64,000 nt of DNA, taken from the NCBI RefSeq assembly GCF_000384115.1, contig NZ_KB913029.1:3757057-3821056 (forward strand), read 5' to 3'. Position 1 is the first letter of the stretch; every line of letters starts with the position of its first letter. This document shows positions 28,454-37,068 of the stretch, in pieces. The position numbers and the translations under genes were made by a program. Source of the stretch: Sporichthya polymorpha DSM 43042. GTDB lineage: Bacteria > Actinomycetota > Actinomycetes > Sporichthyales > Sporichthyaceae. The notes under the pieces were generated by a model. The model saw nothing but the letters and a program-made list of their open reading frames with translations. It searched no databases and was not told the DNA's origin.

Positions 28454-29308
28454 ATGGACACGGACAGCGACACCGACCGCGACGACGACCGCCCGGCGGA
28501 CGCTGACGTGGACGCGTTGACCGCGGTCCGCAGCCGGCCCACCTCGCACCGCCGCGCCGCCCCGCCGCGGCGTGCGCCGGCGGGGTCACGGTCCTCCCGA
28601 CGGGCCGGCCCCGAGCCGGAGCCTCCGCTCGGGCGCGCCGAGCTGCGGGCGGCCCGCCGGCGCCAGCTCCGCCGGGTCCAGGCGGCGGTCGTCGTCGGCC
28701 TGCTGGTGCTGATGACGACGGTCCGGGGCTTCCTGTTCCAGGCCTTCTCGATCCCGTCGGTGTCGATGGAGCCGACGCTGCACGTCGGTGACCGGGTCCT
28801 GGTCAACAAGCTCTCCTACGACGTGGGGTCCGTGCAGCGCGGCCAGGTGGTCGTGTTCGACGGCGCCGGCAGCTTCGTCCCCGAGCGGGACGACCCGGGC
28901 TTCTTCGGCCGCATCCTCGGCGCGCTCGGCCTGAACAACGGCCAGGACGACTACGTCAAGCGAGTGATCGGGCTGCCGGGGGACCGGGTCGCGTGCTGCG
29001 ACGCGCAGGGCCGGCTGACGATCAACGGCATTTCGCTCGACGAGCCCTACCTGTTCCCGATGGACCTTCCGTCCCGGGACAAGTTCGATGTCCTGGTTCC
29101 GCCCGGGCGCGTCTGGGTGATGGGTGACCATCGGAGCCGCTCCGCTGACTCACGTGCCCACCTTGCGGACCCCGGCGGCGGTACTGTTCCCATCGACAAG
29201 ATCGTGGGACGCGCCGTGGCGATCGTCTGGCCTCTCGGCCGGGCGGGGTGGTTACCCGTTCCCGAGAGCTTCGAAGGGCTGACGAATGGAGGGGCCGCCG
29301 GTGACTGA
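28454..29308 (+). CDS. lepB: Type I signal peptidase, copy 1
   Basis: Signal peptidase I cleaves Sec and Tat signal peptides at the membrane outer face. The 284-aa product has a basic N-terminal cytoplasmic part (1-75), one membrane segment (about 78-97) and the catalytic SVSMEPTLHVGDRVLVNK with Ser104 and YVKRVIGLPGD with Lys169. The GDHRSRSADSR motif near 220 completes the family. Unlike the next two copies it lacks a C-terminal membrane anchor. The ATG at 28454 has no good Shine-Dalgarno sequence. Its 3' end overlaps the second copy by eight bases. Confidence 0.93.
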   Translation: MDTDSDTDRDDDRPADADVDALTAVRSRPTSHRRAAPPRRAPAGSRSSRRAGPEPEPPLGRAELRAARRRQLRRVQAAVVVGLLVLMTTVRGFLFQAFSIPSVSMEPTLHVGDRVLVNKLSYDVGSVQRGQVVVFDGAGSFVPERDDPGFFGRILGALGLNNGQDDYVKRVIGLPGDRVACCDAQGRLTINGISLDEPYLFPMDLPSRDKFDVLVPPGRVWVMGDHRSRSADSRAHLADPGGGTVPIDKIVGRAVAIVWPLGRAGWLPVPESFEGLTNGGAAGD

Positions 29309-30305
29309 GCCGGTCGATCCGGGCAGGCCCGGCGACCCGACCGGCCGCCCGGGCGGGAACGAGCCGGTCGAGGGCGTGGAGCCCATGGGCACTGCGTCCG
29401 AGGGTGTGTCCGACGGTGCCGCTGCCGGTGACGGCGATGCGCTCCCGCCGCCGCCGAGCCGGGCCGCCCGCCGGGCGGGGGACGGTGCCGACGACGGCAC
29501 CGAGCCGACCGCCGGCCGTCGCGTCGGGCAGTCCTCCAGCCTGATGCGCGAGCTGCCGATCCTGGTCTTCGTGGCGCTGGCGCTCGCCCTGCTCATCAAG
29601 ACGTTCCTCGTGCAGGCGTTCTTCATCCCGTCGGACTCGATGGAGAACACCCTGCTGCAGGGGGACCGGGTCCTGGTGAACAAGTTCGCGTCACACTTCG
29701 GCGACGTGAAGCGGGGCGAGGTCGTCGTGTTCCGCGACCCCGGCGGCTGGCTGCCCGCCGGCGCGGAGGACGAGGGTGGCAACCCGATCCTCAAGGGCAT
29801 CAAGGACGTCTTCGTCTTCGTCGGCCTCCTCCCCTCCAGCAGCGAGAAGGACCTGATCAAGCGGGTGGTCGGCGTGCCGGGCGACAAGGTCGCCTGTTGC
29901 ACGAACGGGAAGATCACGGTCAACGGGATCCCGATCGACGAGCCGTACATCTATCCGGGCGACAAACCGTCGGACCGTCAGTTCAGCGTGACGGTCCCGC
30001 CGAACCGGCTCTGGGTGATGGGCGACCACCGCTCGCTCTCCGCCGACTCGCGCGTCCACATGTCCGACCCCGGCAACGGCACGATCCCCGCGGACAACGT
30101 GGTCGGCCGTGCGTTCGTCCTCGTCTGGCCGCTGGACCGTTGGTCGACCCTCGGGGTGCCCGACACGTTCAAGCGCAAGGAGCTCGACGACGCCGCGGTC
30201 GCGGTCTCCTCGCTCGGGCTCGTGACGCTGGTACCGCTGGCGCTGGTCCGCCGGCGCCGGGTGGGACGCCCGGATCGAGTGACCCATGACGTCGACGCCG
30301 CCTGA
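29301..30305 (+). CDS. lepB: Type I signal peptidase, copy 2
   Basis: The 334-aa protein has a Gly/Asp/Pro-rich cytoplasmic start (1-80), a membrane segment (about 88-107), the catalytic SDSMENTLLQGDRVLVNK with Ser113, and LIKRVVGVPGDKVACC with Lys187. A second hydrophobic stretch VAVSSLGLVTLVPLALV near 302-320 followed by RRRR suggests a C-terminal anchor. The GTG at 29301 is preferred to the ATG at 29286 because GGAGGGG lies between them, 7 bases before the GTG. It overlaps both neighbouring lepB genes, so all three are co-translated. Confidence 0.92.
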   Translation: MTEPVDPGRPGDPTGRPGGNEPVEGVEPMGTASEGVSDGAAAGDGDALPPPPSRAARRAGDGADDGTEPTAGRRVGQSSSLMRELPILVFVALALALLIKTFLVQAFFIPSDSMENTLLQGDRVLVNKFASHFGDVKRGEVVVFRDPGGWLPAGAEDEGGNPILKGIKDVFVFVGLLPSSSEKDLIKRVVGVPGDKVACCTNGKITVNGIPIDEPYIYPGDKPSDRQFSVTVPPNRLWVMGDHRSLSADSRVHMSDPGNGTIPADNVVGRAFVLVWPLDRWSTLGVPDTFKRKELDDAAVAVSSLGLVTLVPLALVRRRRVGRPDRVTHDVDAA

Positions 30306-31449
30306 CGGGGGCGAGCACCCGAACCCTGGCACCGACCCCGCCACCCCGGGGCCGGACCGCGGTACGCCCGCGCCCAGCATCTTCGGGGCGGGCGACCCGA
30401 ACTCCGAGTACGTCCCGATCCCGCCGGTGCCGAACCTGCCTCCGCCGAACGTCCCGCCGACGGCCCTGCCGCCGGTGGTCCCGGCGCCGCAGTACGCCGC
30501 CCCACCGGACCCGCCGCCGGCCTCGCGGTACGCGGTGCCCCCGCCGGCTGCCCCGCCGGCTGCCCCGCCGGCGTACCCGGGCGACGACATGCCGCGCCGG
30601 CCCACGCAGCGCCGGGCGGTGCGCCGTGCCCCGGAGGAGCCGCTGCCGGAGCCGGTCGAGCACGGTCCCGAGGTGGGCCGCCCGTCCGCGTGGCTGCGCG
30701 AGATCCCGATCCTCGTCGCCGTCGCCCTCGGCATCGCGCTGCTGGTGAAGACGTTCCTGGTGCAGGCGTTCTTCATCCCGTCGGAGTCGATGGAGAACAC
30801 CCTGCTGACCGGCGACCGCGTGCTGGTGAACAAGTTCGCCGACCGCTTCGGCGGGGACGTGAAGCGCGGGCAGGTCGTCGTCTTCAAGGACCCGGGCGGC
30901 TGGCTGGACTCCGGCCAGGACGAGACCACGGGCAACCCGATCGTGCGCGGGCTCAAGGACGTGTTCTCGTTCGTCGGACTGCTGCCCTCGCAGAGCGAGA
31001 AGGACCTCATCAAACGCGTCATCGGCGTCCCGGGTGACAAGGTCGCGTGCTGTGACTCCGAGGGCCGGGTCACCGTCAACGGCGTGCCGCTCGAGGAGCC
31101 GTACCTGTACCCGGGGGACCGGCCCTCGGACCGGGAGTTCTCGGTGACCGTGCCGCCGAACCGGCTCTGGGTGATGGGCGACCACCGCTCGGACTCCGCC
31201 GACTCGCGCTCGCACATGGACGGCCCCGGCAACGGCACGATCCCCACCGAGAACGTCGTGGGCCGCGCGTTCGTGCTCGTGTGGCCGATCAACCGCTGGG
31301 ACGTGCTCAGCGTCCCGTCGACGTTTCAGCGGCCCGAGATCGACGACGCCGGCCTCGCCACCTCGGCCGTCGGCCTCGCCGTCCTCGGCCCGCTGGCGTT
31401 CGCCCGCCGACGACGCCCGGCGGTGGACGAAGATCGGGGCGGGAGCTGA
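30286..31449 (+). CDS. lepB: Type I signal peptidase, copy 3
   Basis: At 387 aa this is the longest of the three. A proline-rich cytoplasmic domain of about 125 residues (P-P-x repeats, about 45-100) precedes the membrane segment (about 140-160). The catalytic SESMENTLLTGDRVLVNK carries Ser168, and LIKRVIGVPGDKVACC carries Lys243. A C-terminal hydrophobic segment near 352-372 ends in RRRR, like copy 2. It shares long identical stretches with copy 2 (KTFLVQAFFIPS, VTVPPNRLWVMGDHRS), which shows tandem duplication. Streptomyces has four such genes here. Confidence 0.92.
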   Translation: MTSTPPDGGEHPNPGTDPATPGPDRGTPAPSIFGAGDPNSEYVPIPPVPNLPPPNVPPTALPPVVPAPQYAAPPDPPPASRYAVPPPAAPPAAPPAYPGDDMPRRPTQRRAVRRAPEEPLPEPVEHGPEVGRPSAWLREIPILVAVALGIALLVKTFLVQAFFIPSESMENTLLTGDRVLVNKFADRFGGDVKRGQVVVFKDPGGWLDSGQDETTGNPIVRGLKDVFSFVGLLPSQSEKDLIKRVIGVPGDKVACCDSEGRVTVNGVPLEEPYLYPGDRPSDREFSVTVPPNRLWVMGDHRSDSADSRSHMDGPGNGTIPTENVVGRAFVLVWPINRWDVLSVPSTFQRPEIDDAGLATSAVGLAVLGPLAFARRRRPAVDEDRGGS

Positions 31450-31451
31450 TC

Positions 31452-32168
31452 GTGCTCCCGCGAGGAACCGCGGTCCGGAGGGACTCCGGGCTCTACGGCT
31501 ACGAACGCGCGCTGGCCCGCTGCGGCCTCGCGCCGGTCGCCGGTGCCGACGAGGCCGGGCGGGGCGCCTGCGCGGGGCCGCTGGTCGCGGCGGCCGTGAT
31601 CCTGCCCGAGGGCAAGCGCGGCGAGGTTCCCGGCCTGGCCGACTCGAAGCTGCTGCGTCCGGCGGCCCGCGAGAAGGTCTACGAGCAGGTGCGGCGTCGC
31701 GCCGCCGCGGTGAGCGTCGTCGTCATCCCGCCGGACGAGATCGACCGGGTCGGGCTGCACCGGTCCAACGTCGCGGCGCTGCGCCGCGCGCTGGCCAGGT
31801 TGACGCTCCCGGCCGGCTACGTGCTGACCGACGGGTTCCCGGTCGCCGGGCTCGGCGTCCCCGGTCTCGCGGTCTGGAAGGGCGACCGGGTCGCCGCGTG
31901 CATCGCCGCGGCGTCGGTGGTGGCGAAGGTGACACGCGACCGGATGATGGCGGAGCTGCACGAGCAGTACCCGCAGTACGGGTTCGACGAGCACAAGGGC
32001 TACTGCACCGCCGAGCACAACGCGGCGCTCGCGGCCCACGGGCCCTGTGCGCACCACCGGTTCTCGTACGTGAACGTCCGGACCGCGGCGGGCCTGCGGG
32101 TGACCGCCGGGACGGTCGACGACAATGCGCTGATCGCCGAGGAGATGGGGGAGGGGGAGTACCGATGA
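31452..32168 (+). CDS. rnhB: Ribonuclease HII
   Basis: RNase HII cuts at ribonucleotides embedded in DNA. The 238-aa product has the metal-binding motif GADEAGRGACAGPLVAAAVIL near residue 31, DSKLL near 66, the second acidic pair around VLTDGFPV near 129 and AASVVAKVTRDRMM near 155-168. The GTG at 31452 lies two bases after lepB copy 3, with GGGAGCTGATC as binding site; longer upstream readings lie inside lepB. Its stop overlaps DUF2469 (ATGA). Confidence 0.94.
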   Translation: MLPRGTAVRRDSGLYGYERALARCGLAPVAGADEAGRGACAGPLVAAAVILPEGKRGEVPGLADSKLLRPAAREKVYEQVRRRAAAVSVVVIPPDEIDRVGLHRSNVAALRRALARLTLPAGYVLTDGFPVAGLGVPGLAVWKGDRVAACIAAASVVAKVTRDRMMAELHEQYPQYGFDEHKGYCTAEHNAALAAHGPCAHHRFSYVNVRTAAGLRVTAGTVDDNALIAEEMGEGEYR

Positions 32169-32473
32169 GCGCCGAGGATCTCGAGAAGTACGAGACCGAG
32201 ATGGAACTCCAGCTCTACAAGGAGTACCGCGACGTCGTCGGGCTATTCGCCTACGTCGTCGAGACCGAGCGCCGGTTCTACCTGACCAACCACGTCGACC
32301 TGCAGGTCCGCGCGGACGCCGGGGAGACCTACTTCGAGGTGTCGATGACCGACGCCTGGGTCTGGGACATGTACCGCCCGGCGCGGTTCGTGAAGAACGT
32401 CAAGGTCGTCACCTTCAAGGACGTCAACGTGGAGGAGCTCGCCAAGGCCGAGCTCGAACTGCCGAAGGACTGA
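32165..32473 (+). CDS. DUF2469 family protein
   Basis: The 102-aa acidic protein begins MSAEDLEKYETEMELQLYKEYRDVV and has FAYVVETERRFYLTN and DAWVWDMYRPARFVKNVKV, the conserved parts of this actinobacterial family. Its function is unknown. It is always found beside rnhB in actinomycetes, and here it overlaps rnhB by four bases. The high conservation and lack of a signal or membrane segment suggest a basic cytoplasmic role. Confidence 0.92.
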   Translation: MSAEDLEKYETEMELQLYKEYRDVVGLFAYVVETERRFYLTNHVDLQVRADAGETYFEVSMTDAWVWDMYRPARFVKNVKVVTFKDVNVEELAKAELELPKD

Positions 32474-32481
32474 GCACGTCC

Positions 32482-33069
32482 GTGACCGCTCCGATCGACT
32501 ACGCCCGCGTCGCCGCCGCCGAGCGGTTCGTCATCGCCCAGCGCTTCACCGCGATGGTGAACCGTTACGACGTCTCGCTGCCGGGGCCGGACGGGATGAG
32601 CCCGGGCGAGCCGGTCTGCTTCGTCGAGCAGAAGCGGCTCGCGTTCCGGGAGCAGGTCGACTTCCGGCTGCCCGACGGGCAGACCTCGCTGTTCCGCTTT
32701 CAGGCGCGCTCGGTCGTCGACCTCGGTGCGACCTACGACGTCACCGCCGCGGACGGGACGCCGATCGGGACGTTCAAGAAGGAGGGGATGAAGTCCCTCC
32801 TGCGCTCCACCTGGCGGCTCTCGCAGCCCGGCCAGCCCGACGTGATCGGTCAGGAGCGCAGCATGCCGATCGCGCTCCTGCGGCGGGCCCAGGACCTGAT
32901 CCCGCTGCCGTTCCACTTCGACTTCACCGCGAACGGGCAGCCGATCCTCACCGTCGAGCGCCAGCGCACCCTGCGGGACCGCTACCTCGTCCGAATCCAT
33001 GTCCCCGGCCTCGACCGCCGCCTCGCGATCGCGATGGGCGTCGCCCTCGACGCGCTGCAGCAGCGCTGA
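32482..33069 (+). CDS. LURP-one-related (scramblase-like fold) protein
   Basis: The 195-aa product fits the LURP-one-related/Tubby-like beta-barrel family: FVIAQRFTAMVNRYDVSLP at the start, VCFVEQKRLAFREQVDF near 46, DVTAADGTPIGTFKKEGMKSLLRSTWRL near 85-112 with a typical turn, and a C-terminal amphipathic helix RLAIAMGVALDALQ. Its biochemical role in bacteria is not known. It starts with GTG eight bases after DUF2469 and probably belongs to that transcript. No secretion signal is present. Confidence 0.75.
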   Translation: MTAPIDYARVAAAERFVIAQRFTAMVNRYDVSLPGPDGMSPGEPVCFVEQKRLAFREQVDFRLPDGQTSLFRFQARSVVDLGATYDVTAADGTPIGTFKKEGMKSLLRSTWRLSQPGQPDVIGQERSMPIALLRRAQDLIPLPFHFDFTANGQPILTVERQRTLRDRYLVRIHVPGLDRRLAIAMGVALDALQQR

Positions 33070-33163
33070 TCGGCCTCACCCGTTCGGCTGATTCCGGGTG
33101 GAGACCGTCGCGGAACGGAACCACGCTGGGACGGGGGCCGTCCGACCCCACGGGTCATATCGC

Positions 33164-33180
33164 CCGAACGGGGCGTTCGG
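33164..33180. promoter_or_regulatory. Dyad CCGAACG-GGG-CGTTCGG upstream of the heparinase-like gene
   Basis: Perfect 7-bp arms lie 22 bases before the GTG at 33202. It could be an operator. It resembles a LexA site (GAAC-n4-GTTC), but the spacing is five bases, not four, so LexA is not proposed. Confidence 0.3.
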
Positions 33181-33201
33181 CGTACGCACGGGGGGCACGG
33201 A

Positions 33202-35061
33202 GTGAGGTTTCGGCGCGGGGCAGTGGCCGGCACGGTGGCGCTGGCGCTGCTGGGAGGCCTGGCCGTCTCCGAGCCGGCGGTGGCCGACGACAAGCCGGTC
33301 AACATCCTCGCTGAGGACCCGGTCACCGTCTTCGGTGCCGACGTGCTCGGCTGCGAGGACGACGTCGACAGCAAGCCCGGCGCGGCCGACCGGCTGCTGA
33401 ACGGGACGCTGCACCTGTCCCCGTTCGGACCCGTGTCCGTGCGCAAGGACGGCAACTTCAACTGGGCTCTCGACCCGTTCGACCACCCGTCGTGGGCCTC
33501 GCGCTACCGCAGCCTGCGCTGGGTGGAGCCGCTGATCGACGAGTCGCTGAACCCGGAGCGCTCCGCGGCCGAGCGGTCACGCTTCCGGGAGCACGCGCAG
33601 AAGATCATTCAGGACTGGGTGAAGGACAACCCGCCGAACGCGAAGCAGAAGGTTCGGTTTCTCTGGGACGACCCGACCGCGGTGGCGCTGCGCAGCGCCT
33701 TCCTGCTGTGCGCGAAGCGGTCCCTGGGTGGCTCGGCCTGGTTGCACAAGACGATCGACGACCACGCCACCTTCCTGCGCAAGCACTGGTCCGGGGCCTG
33801 GAACCACGGGACGATGGAGGCGCTCGCGCTCTACCGGATCGGGTGCCTGGAGTCGAACCGCGAGGCGCTGCGGATCGGGCGCTCGCGCCTGGTCGGCTCG
33901 TTCGAGAGCAGGAACAACCGCTTCGGGCCCGCCCTCGACAACCAGGGTGTGACCAACGAGCAGGCCGTCGGGTACGCCGAGTTCACCTACCAGCTCTGGC
34001 ACGAGGTGATGCGGACGTTCCGCACCTGCGGCGACAGCGTCCCGAAGGTGATGCGGACGCGCGTCGCGAAGGCGGAGGCGTTCGTCACCGCCGCCATCCA
34101 GCCGGACGGGAACCTCGTCCAGCTCGGTGACACGTTCGCGCGGCCCGTCGAGATCGAGCCGGGCACGACGATCGAGTACGCCGCGACGCTCGGCGCCAAG
34201 GGCCCGCGTCCGACCAAGCTCGTCTCGGTGTTCAAGCGGGGTTACGTCTTCGGCCGCAGCGGGTGGGGGACCACGCGCCCGTTCACGCAGGAGTCGTTCT
34301 ACAGCCTGCGCTTCGGCCCGGACCTGCAGGTGCACGGGCACCTCGACCACACCTCGATGACCTACTTCGCCCGCGGCCTGCCGATGCTCGTCGACTCCGG
34401 GCACAACGGCTACAAGGCGGGCGCGCAGCGGTCGTTCCTGCGGTCGCCGGCGGCGCACAACGTGCTCGAGGTCGCCGGGGTGCAGGCCCGGGACGTCGCC
34501 ACCGCGCTCACCCGCAAGGTCGTCCGCACGCGCTGGCAGTCGTACACGATGACCGACCGGGCGTTTGGGTTCTCCCGGACCCGCAACGTGTTGTTCACCC
34601 AGGGGCCGGACATCGCGGTCGTGCACGACAGCACCGGGGCGGCGGACCGTTCGCGGACCTTCCGGCAGCTCTGGCACCTGGCTCCGACCATGGACGTCCG
34701 GCGCGCCCGGAACGGCGTCGCCAAGGCCACCCCGCGCAACGGCACGGACGCGCGGCTGTGGCTGATCCCGGTCCGCCTCGGCAGTGGCGGGAAGACTCAG
34801 GTCGTCAAGGGCCGCACCCGCCCGCGCCAGGGCTGGGTCTCGGAGCAGGTGCTCCAGGCCCGCAAGGCCCCGGTCGTGGAGATGACGTCGAAGGGCCGCT
34901 CGGCACGGATGCTGACCGTGATCGTTCCCGCCGCGAAGTCGGCGAAGGTCAGGACGTCCGTGAAGAACCTCGGCAAGGGCGCGAAGCTCCTGACCGTCCG
35001 CATCGACGGCAAGGCCTACACGTTCCGCGTCGCCTCCAGCGGGGCCCTCACCCGGGTCTGA
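33202..35061 (+). CDS. Secreted heparinase II/III-like protein
   Basis: The 619-aa protein has a Sec signal peptide (residues 1-28, cleavage after PAVA) and an (alpha/alpha) toroid domain with [19 protein letters not shown] near 198-216 and [24 protein letters not shown] near 245, then a beta-sandwich Hep_II_III domain with [15 protein letters not shown] near 379 and [11 protein letters not shown] near 398. These are the folds of polysaccharide lyases acting on uronic acid polymers. The His/Tyr set of this family is present in part, but the substrate is unknown. It stands alone between the DUF2469 operon and yraN, where Streptomyces has no such gene to my knowledge. Confidence 0.82.
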   Translation: MRFRRGAVAGTVALALLGGLAVSEPAVADDKPVNILAEDPVTVFGADVLGCEDDVDSKPGAADRLLNGTLHLSPFGPVSVRKDGNFNWALDPFDHPSWASRYRSLRWVEPLIDESLNPERSAAERSRFREHAQKIIQDWVKDNPPNAKQKVRFLWDDPTAVALRSAFLLCAKRSLGGSAWLHKTIDDHATFLRKHWSGAWNHGTMEALALYRIGCLESNREALRIGRSRLVGSFESRNNRFGPALDNQGVTNEQAVGYAEFTYQLWHEVMRTFRTCGDSVPKVMRTRVAKAEAFVTAAIQPDGNLVQLGDTFARPVEIEPGTTIEYAATLGAKGPRPTKLVSVFKRGYVFGRSGWGTTRPFTQESFYSLRFGPDLQVHGHLDHTSMTYFARGLPMLVDSGHNGYKAGAQRSFLRSPAAHNVLEVAGVQARDVATALTRKVVRTRWQSYTMTDRAFGFSRTRNVLFTQGPDIAVVHDSTGAADRSRTFRQLWHLAPTMDVRRARNGVAKATPRNGTDARLWLIPVRLGSGGKTQVVKGRTRPRQGWVSEQVLQARKAPVVEMTSKGRSARMLTVIVPAAKSAKVRTSVKNLGKGAKLLTVRIDGKAYTFRVASSGALTRV

Positions 35062-35066
35062 CCGGG

Positions 35067-35102
35067 TTGTCCACAGGTCGAACACGTCCGAAGTTGTCCA
35101 CA
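35067..35102 (+). promoter_or_regulatory. Two perfect DnaA boxes TTGTCCACA
   Basis: TTGTCCACA at 35067-35075 and again at 35094-35102, same strand, start-to-start 27 bp. This is the preferred DnaA box of Streptomyces and mycobacteria. They lie in the short gap between the heparinase-like gene and yraN. Binding is not shown. Confidence 0.5.
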
Positions 35103-35167
35103 GATTCGGGCTCCTCCGAAATCTGACGCTCCGTCATGGCAGAAGCTGCCGGGCGGAGGTGGTCGCG

Positions 35168-35524
35168 GTGCGGGCGAAGGACGCGTTGGGGCGGTACGGG
35201 GAGGACGTGGCCTCCCGGTACCTGACCGAGGCCGGGCTGGTGGTGCTGGAGCGCAACTGGCGCTGCCCGGCGGGGGAGATCGACATCGTCGCGCGGGACG
35301 GCGGGGCGCTCGTCGTGTGCGAGGTGAAGACGCGGCGAAACGACCTGTTCGGCGGTCCCTACGCCGGCATCACCCCGGCGAAGTTGCAGCGGCTGCGGCG
35401 GCTGGCCGCGACGTACGTCCGTGCGCTCGGCGTGCACGTGCCCGAGATCCGCGTCGACGTCGTCGCGGTGTGGGCCTCGGGGCGCGGCGCCGCCCGCGTC
35501 GAACACCTGCGGGGCGTCCAGTGA
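35168..35524 (+). CDS. yraN: UPF0102 (YraN) endonuclease-like protein
   Basis: The 118-aa product has the restriction endonuclease-like fold of UPF0102: [16 protein letters not shown] near residues 9-24, [27 protein letters not shown] near 31-57 with the D...ExK catalytic pattern, and [13 protein letters not shown] near 72. The family is linked to dprA and comM and may act on DNA in uptake or repair. The GTG at 35168 is preferred over 35159 because GGAGG lies 9 bases before it. The stop overlaps comM. Confidence 0.88.
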   Translation: MRAKDALGRYGEDVASRYLTEAGLVVLERNWRCPAGEIDIVARDGGALVVCEVKTRRNDLFGGPYAGITPAKLQRLRRLAATYVRALGVHVPEIRVDVVAVWASGRGAARVEHLRGVQ

Positions 35525-37068
35525 CCCGCGGGCTCGCCCGGGGGTGGTCGGTCGCCCTGGTCGGGGTCACCGGGCAGTTGGTGAGCATCGAGGCCGACAT
35601 CGGTTTCGGGTTGCCGAAGTTCTCGCTGCTGGGACTGCCGGACGCCGCGCTCAACGAGTCGCGGGACCGCGTGCGGGCCGCGGTGATCAACAGTGGTGAG
35701 CCGTGGCCGGAGCACAAGGTCACCGTCTCGATGTCGCCCGCCGACCTGCCGAAGCGCGGGTCCCGATTCGACCTCGCGCTGGCCACGATCGTGCTCGCGG
35801 CGTCCGGTGAGGTACCGGCCGAGGGGCTGGCCGACCGCGTGCTGCTGGGGGAGCTGGGCCTCGACGGCGGGCTCCGCCCGCTGCGCGGTGTGCTCCCGGC
35901 CGTCACCGCCGCGGTCCGGAGCGGGATCAAGCGCGTGGTGGTGCCCGAGCCCAACGCGGAGGAGGCGGCGCTCGTCGACGACGTCGAGGTGCTCGGGATC
36001 CGCTCACTGGCGCAGTTCCTGGCGTTCCTCCGCGGTGACGAGATCCCGGACGCGCCGCCCGTGCCCGGCGTCGAGCCGCCGCCGGGACCCGGCCCTGCCG
36101 AGGTGCTGGACCTGATCGACGTCCGGGGCCAGTCCGAGGCCCGGCGGGCCCTCGAGGTCGCCGCGGCCGGCGGTCACCATCTCCTGCTGCACGGCGCGCC
36201 GGGTTCGGGCAAGACGATGCTGGCGAGTCGCCTGCCCGGCCTGCTGCCGCGGCTGGAGGGCCGACGGGCGCTCGAGGTCAGCGAGATCCACTCGGTGGCC
36301 GGTCTGCTCCCGCCCGGCGCCCCGCTCGTCGAGCAGCCGCCGTACTGCCAGCCGCACCACTCCGCCTCGCTCGCGGCGATGGTCGGGGGCGGCGCGGCCA
36401 AGGACCTCCGGCCGGGGGCGGCGTCCGTCGCGCACCACGGCGTCCTGTTCCTCGACGAGGTGGCCGAGTTCAAGCCGTCGGTGCTCGACGCGCTCCGCCA
36501 GCCCCTGGAGGGCGGGGAGGTCGTCCTCTCCCGGTCCGGGGTGACGGCGCGCTTCCCCGCCCGTTTCCTGCTCGTGATGGCGGCCAACCCGTGCCCGTGC
36601 GGCTCCCCGTCCGGCCCGCGGAGCTGCACGTGCTCGTCCGAGGCCCGGCGCCGGTACGCGGCCCGGCTCTCCGGGCCACTGCTCGACCGGATCGACATCC
36701 AGGTGATGGTCGACCGGCCGAGCCGGCACGAGCTCGTCAACGCCCCGGACGGGGAGGGCACCGAGGTGGTGGCCGACCGGGTGGCCCTGGCCCGGGAGCG
36801 CGCGGCCCACCGGCTGCGGGACACCCCGTGGTCGCTGAACACCTCGGTGTCGGCCCGTGCAATGCGGACGCGGTTCGCGCCCGCCGCCGACGCGATGGCG
36901 CTGGTGGAGGCGGCGCTCGACCGCGGTGCCCTGTCCGCCCGCGGCCTCGCGAAGGTGCTCCGGCTCGCCTGGACGCTGACCGACCTGGCCGGCCACGACC
37001 GGCCCGGGCTCGACGAGGTCGGTCAGGCGCTCGCCCTGCGGGCCGGCGCCGGGGGGAGCTGGGCATGA
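35521..37068 (+). CDS. comM: Mg-chelatase-like AAA ATPase ComM (YifB)
   Basis: ComM/YifB is a hexameric helicase that promotes branch migration during integration of transforming DNA in naturally competent species. The 515-aa product has a Lon-like N-terminal fold starting [23 protein letters not shown], the Walker [21 protein letters not shown] near residue 224, Walker [12 protein letters not shown] near 307, a zinc-like CPCGSP...CTCS segment near 358-370, and the C-terminal Mg-chelatase domain. The GTG overlaps yraN (GTGA) and the stop overlaps dprA (ATGA). Confidence 0.93.
   Translation: MTRGLARGWSVALVGVTGQLVSIEADIGFGLPKFSLLGLPDAALNESRDRVRAAVINSGEPWPEHKVTVSMSPADLPKRGSRFDLALATIVLAASGEVPAEGLADRVLLGELGLDGGLRPLRGVLPAVTAAVRSGIKRVVVPEPNAEEAALVDDVEVLGIRSLAQFLAFLRGDEIPDAPPVPGVEPPPGPGPAEVLDLIDVRGQSEARRALEVAAAGGHHLLLHGAPGSGKTMLASRLPGLLPRLEGRRALEVSEIHSVAGLLPPGAPLVEQPPYCQPHHSASLAAMVGGGAAKDLRPGAASVAHHGVLFLDEVAEFKPSVLDALRQPLEGGEVVLSRSGVTARFPARFLLVMAANPCPCGSPSGPRSCTCSSEARRRYAARLSGPLLDRIDIQVMVDRPSRHELVNAPDGEGTEVVADRVALARERAAHRLRDTPWSLNTSVSARAMRTRFAPAADAMALVEAALDRGALSARGLAKVLRLAWTLTDLAGHDRPGLDEVGQALALRAGAGGSWA

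Noticed and set aside
33164-33180. LexA (SOS) box upstream of the heparinase-like gene
   Set aside because: The dyad has GAAC and GTTC separated by five bases, not four, and the gene has no known link to DNA damage.
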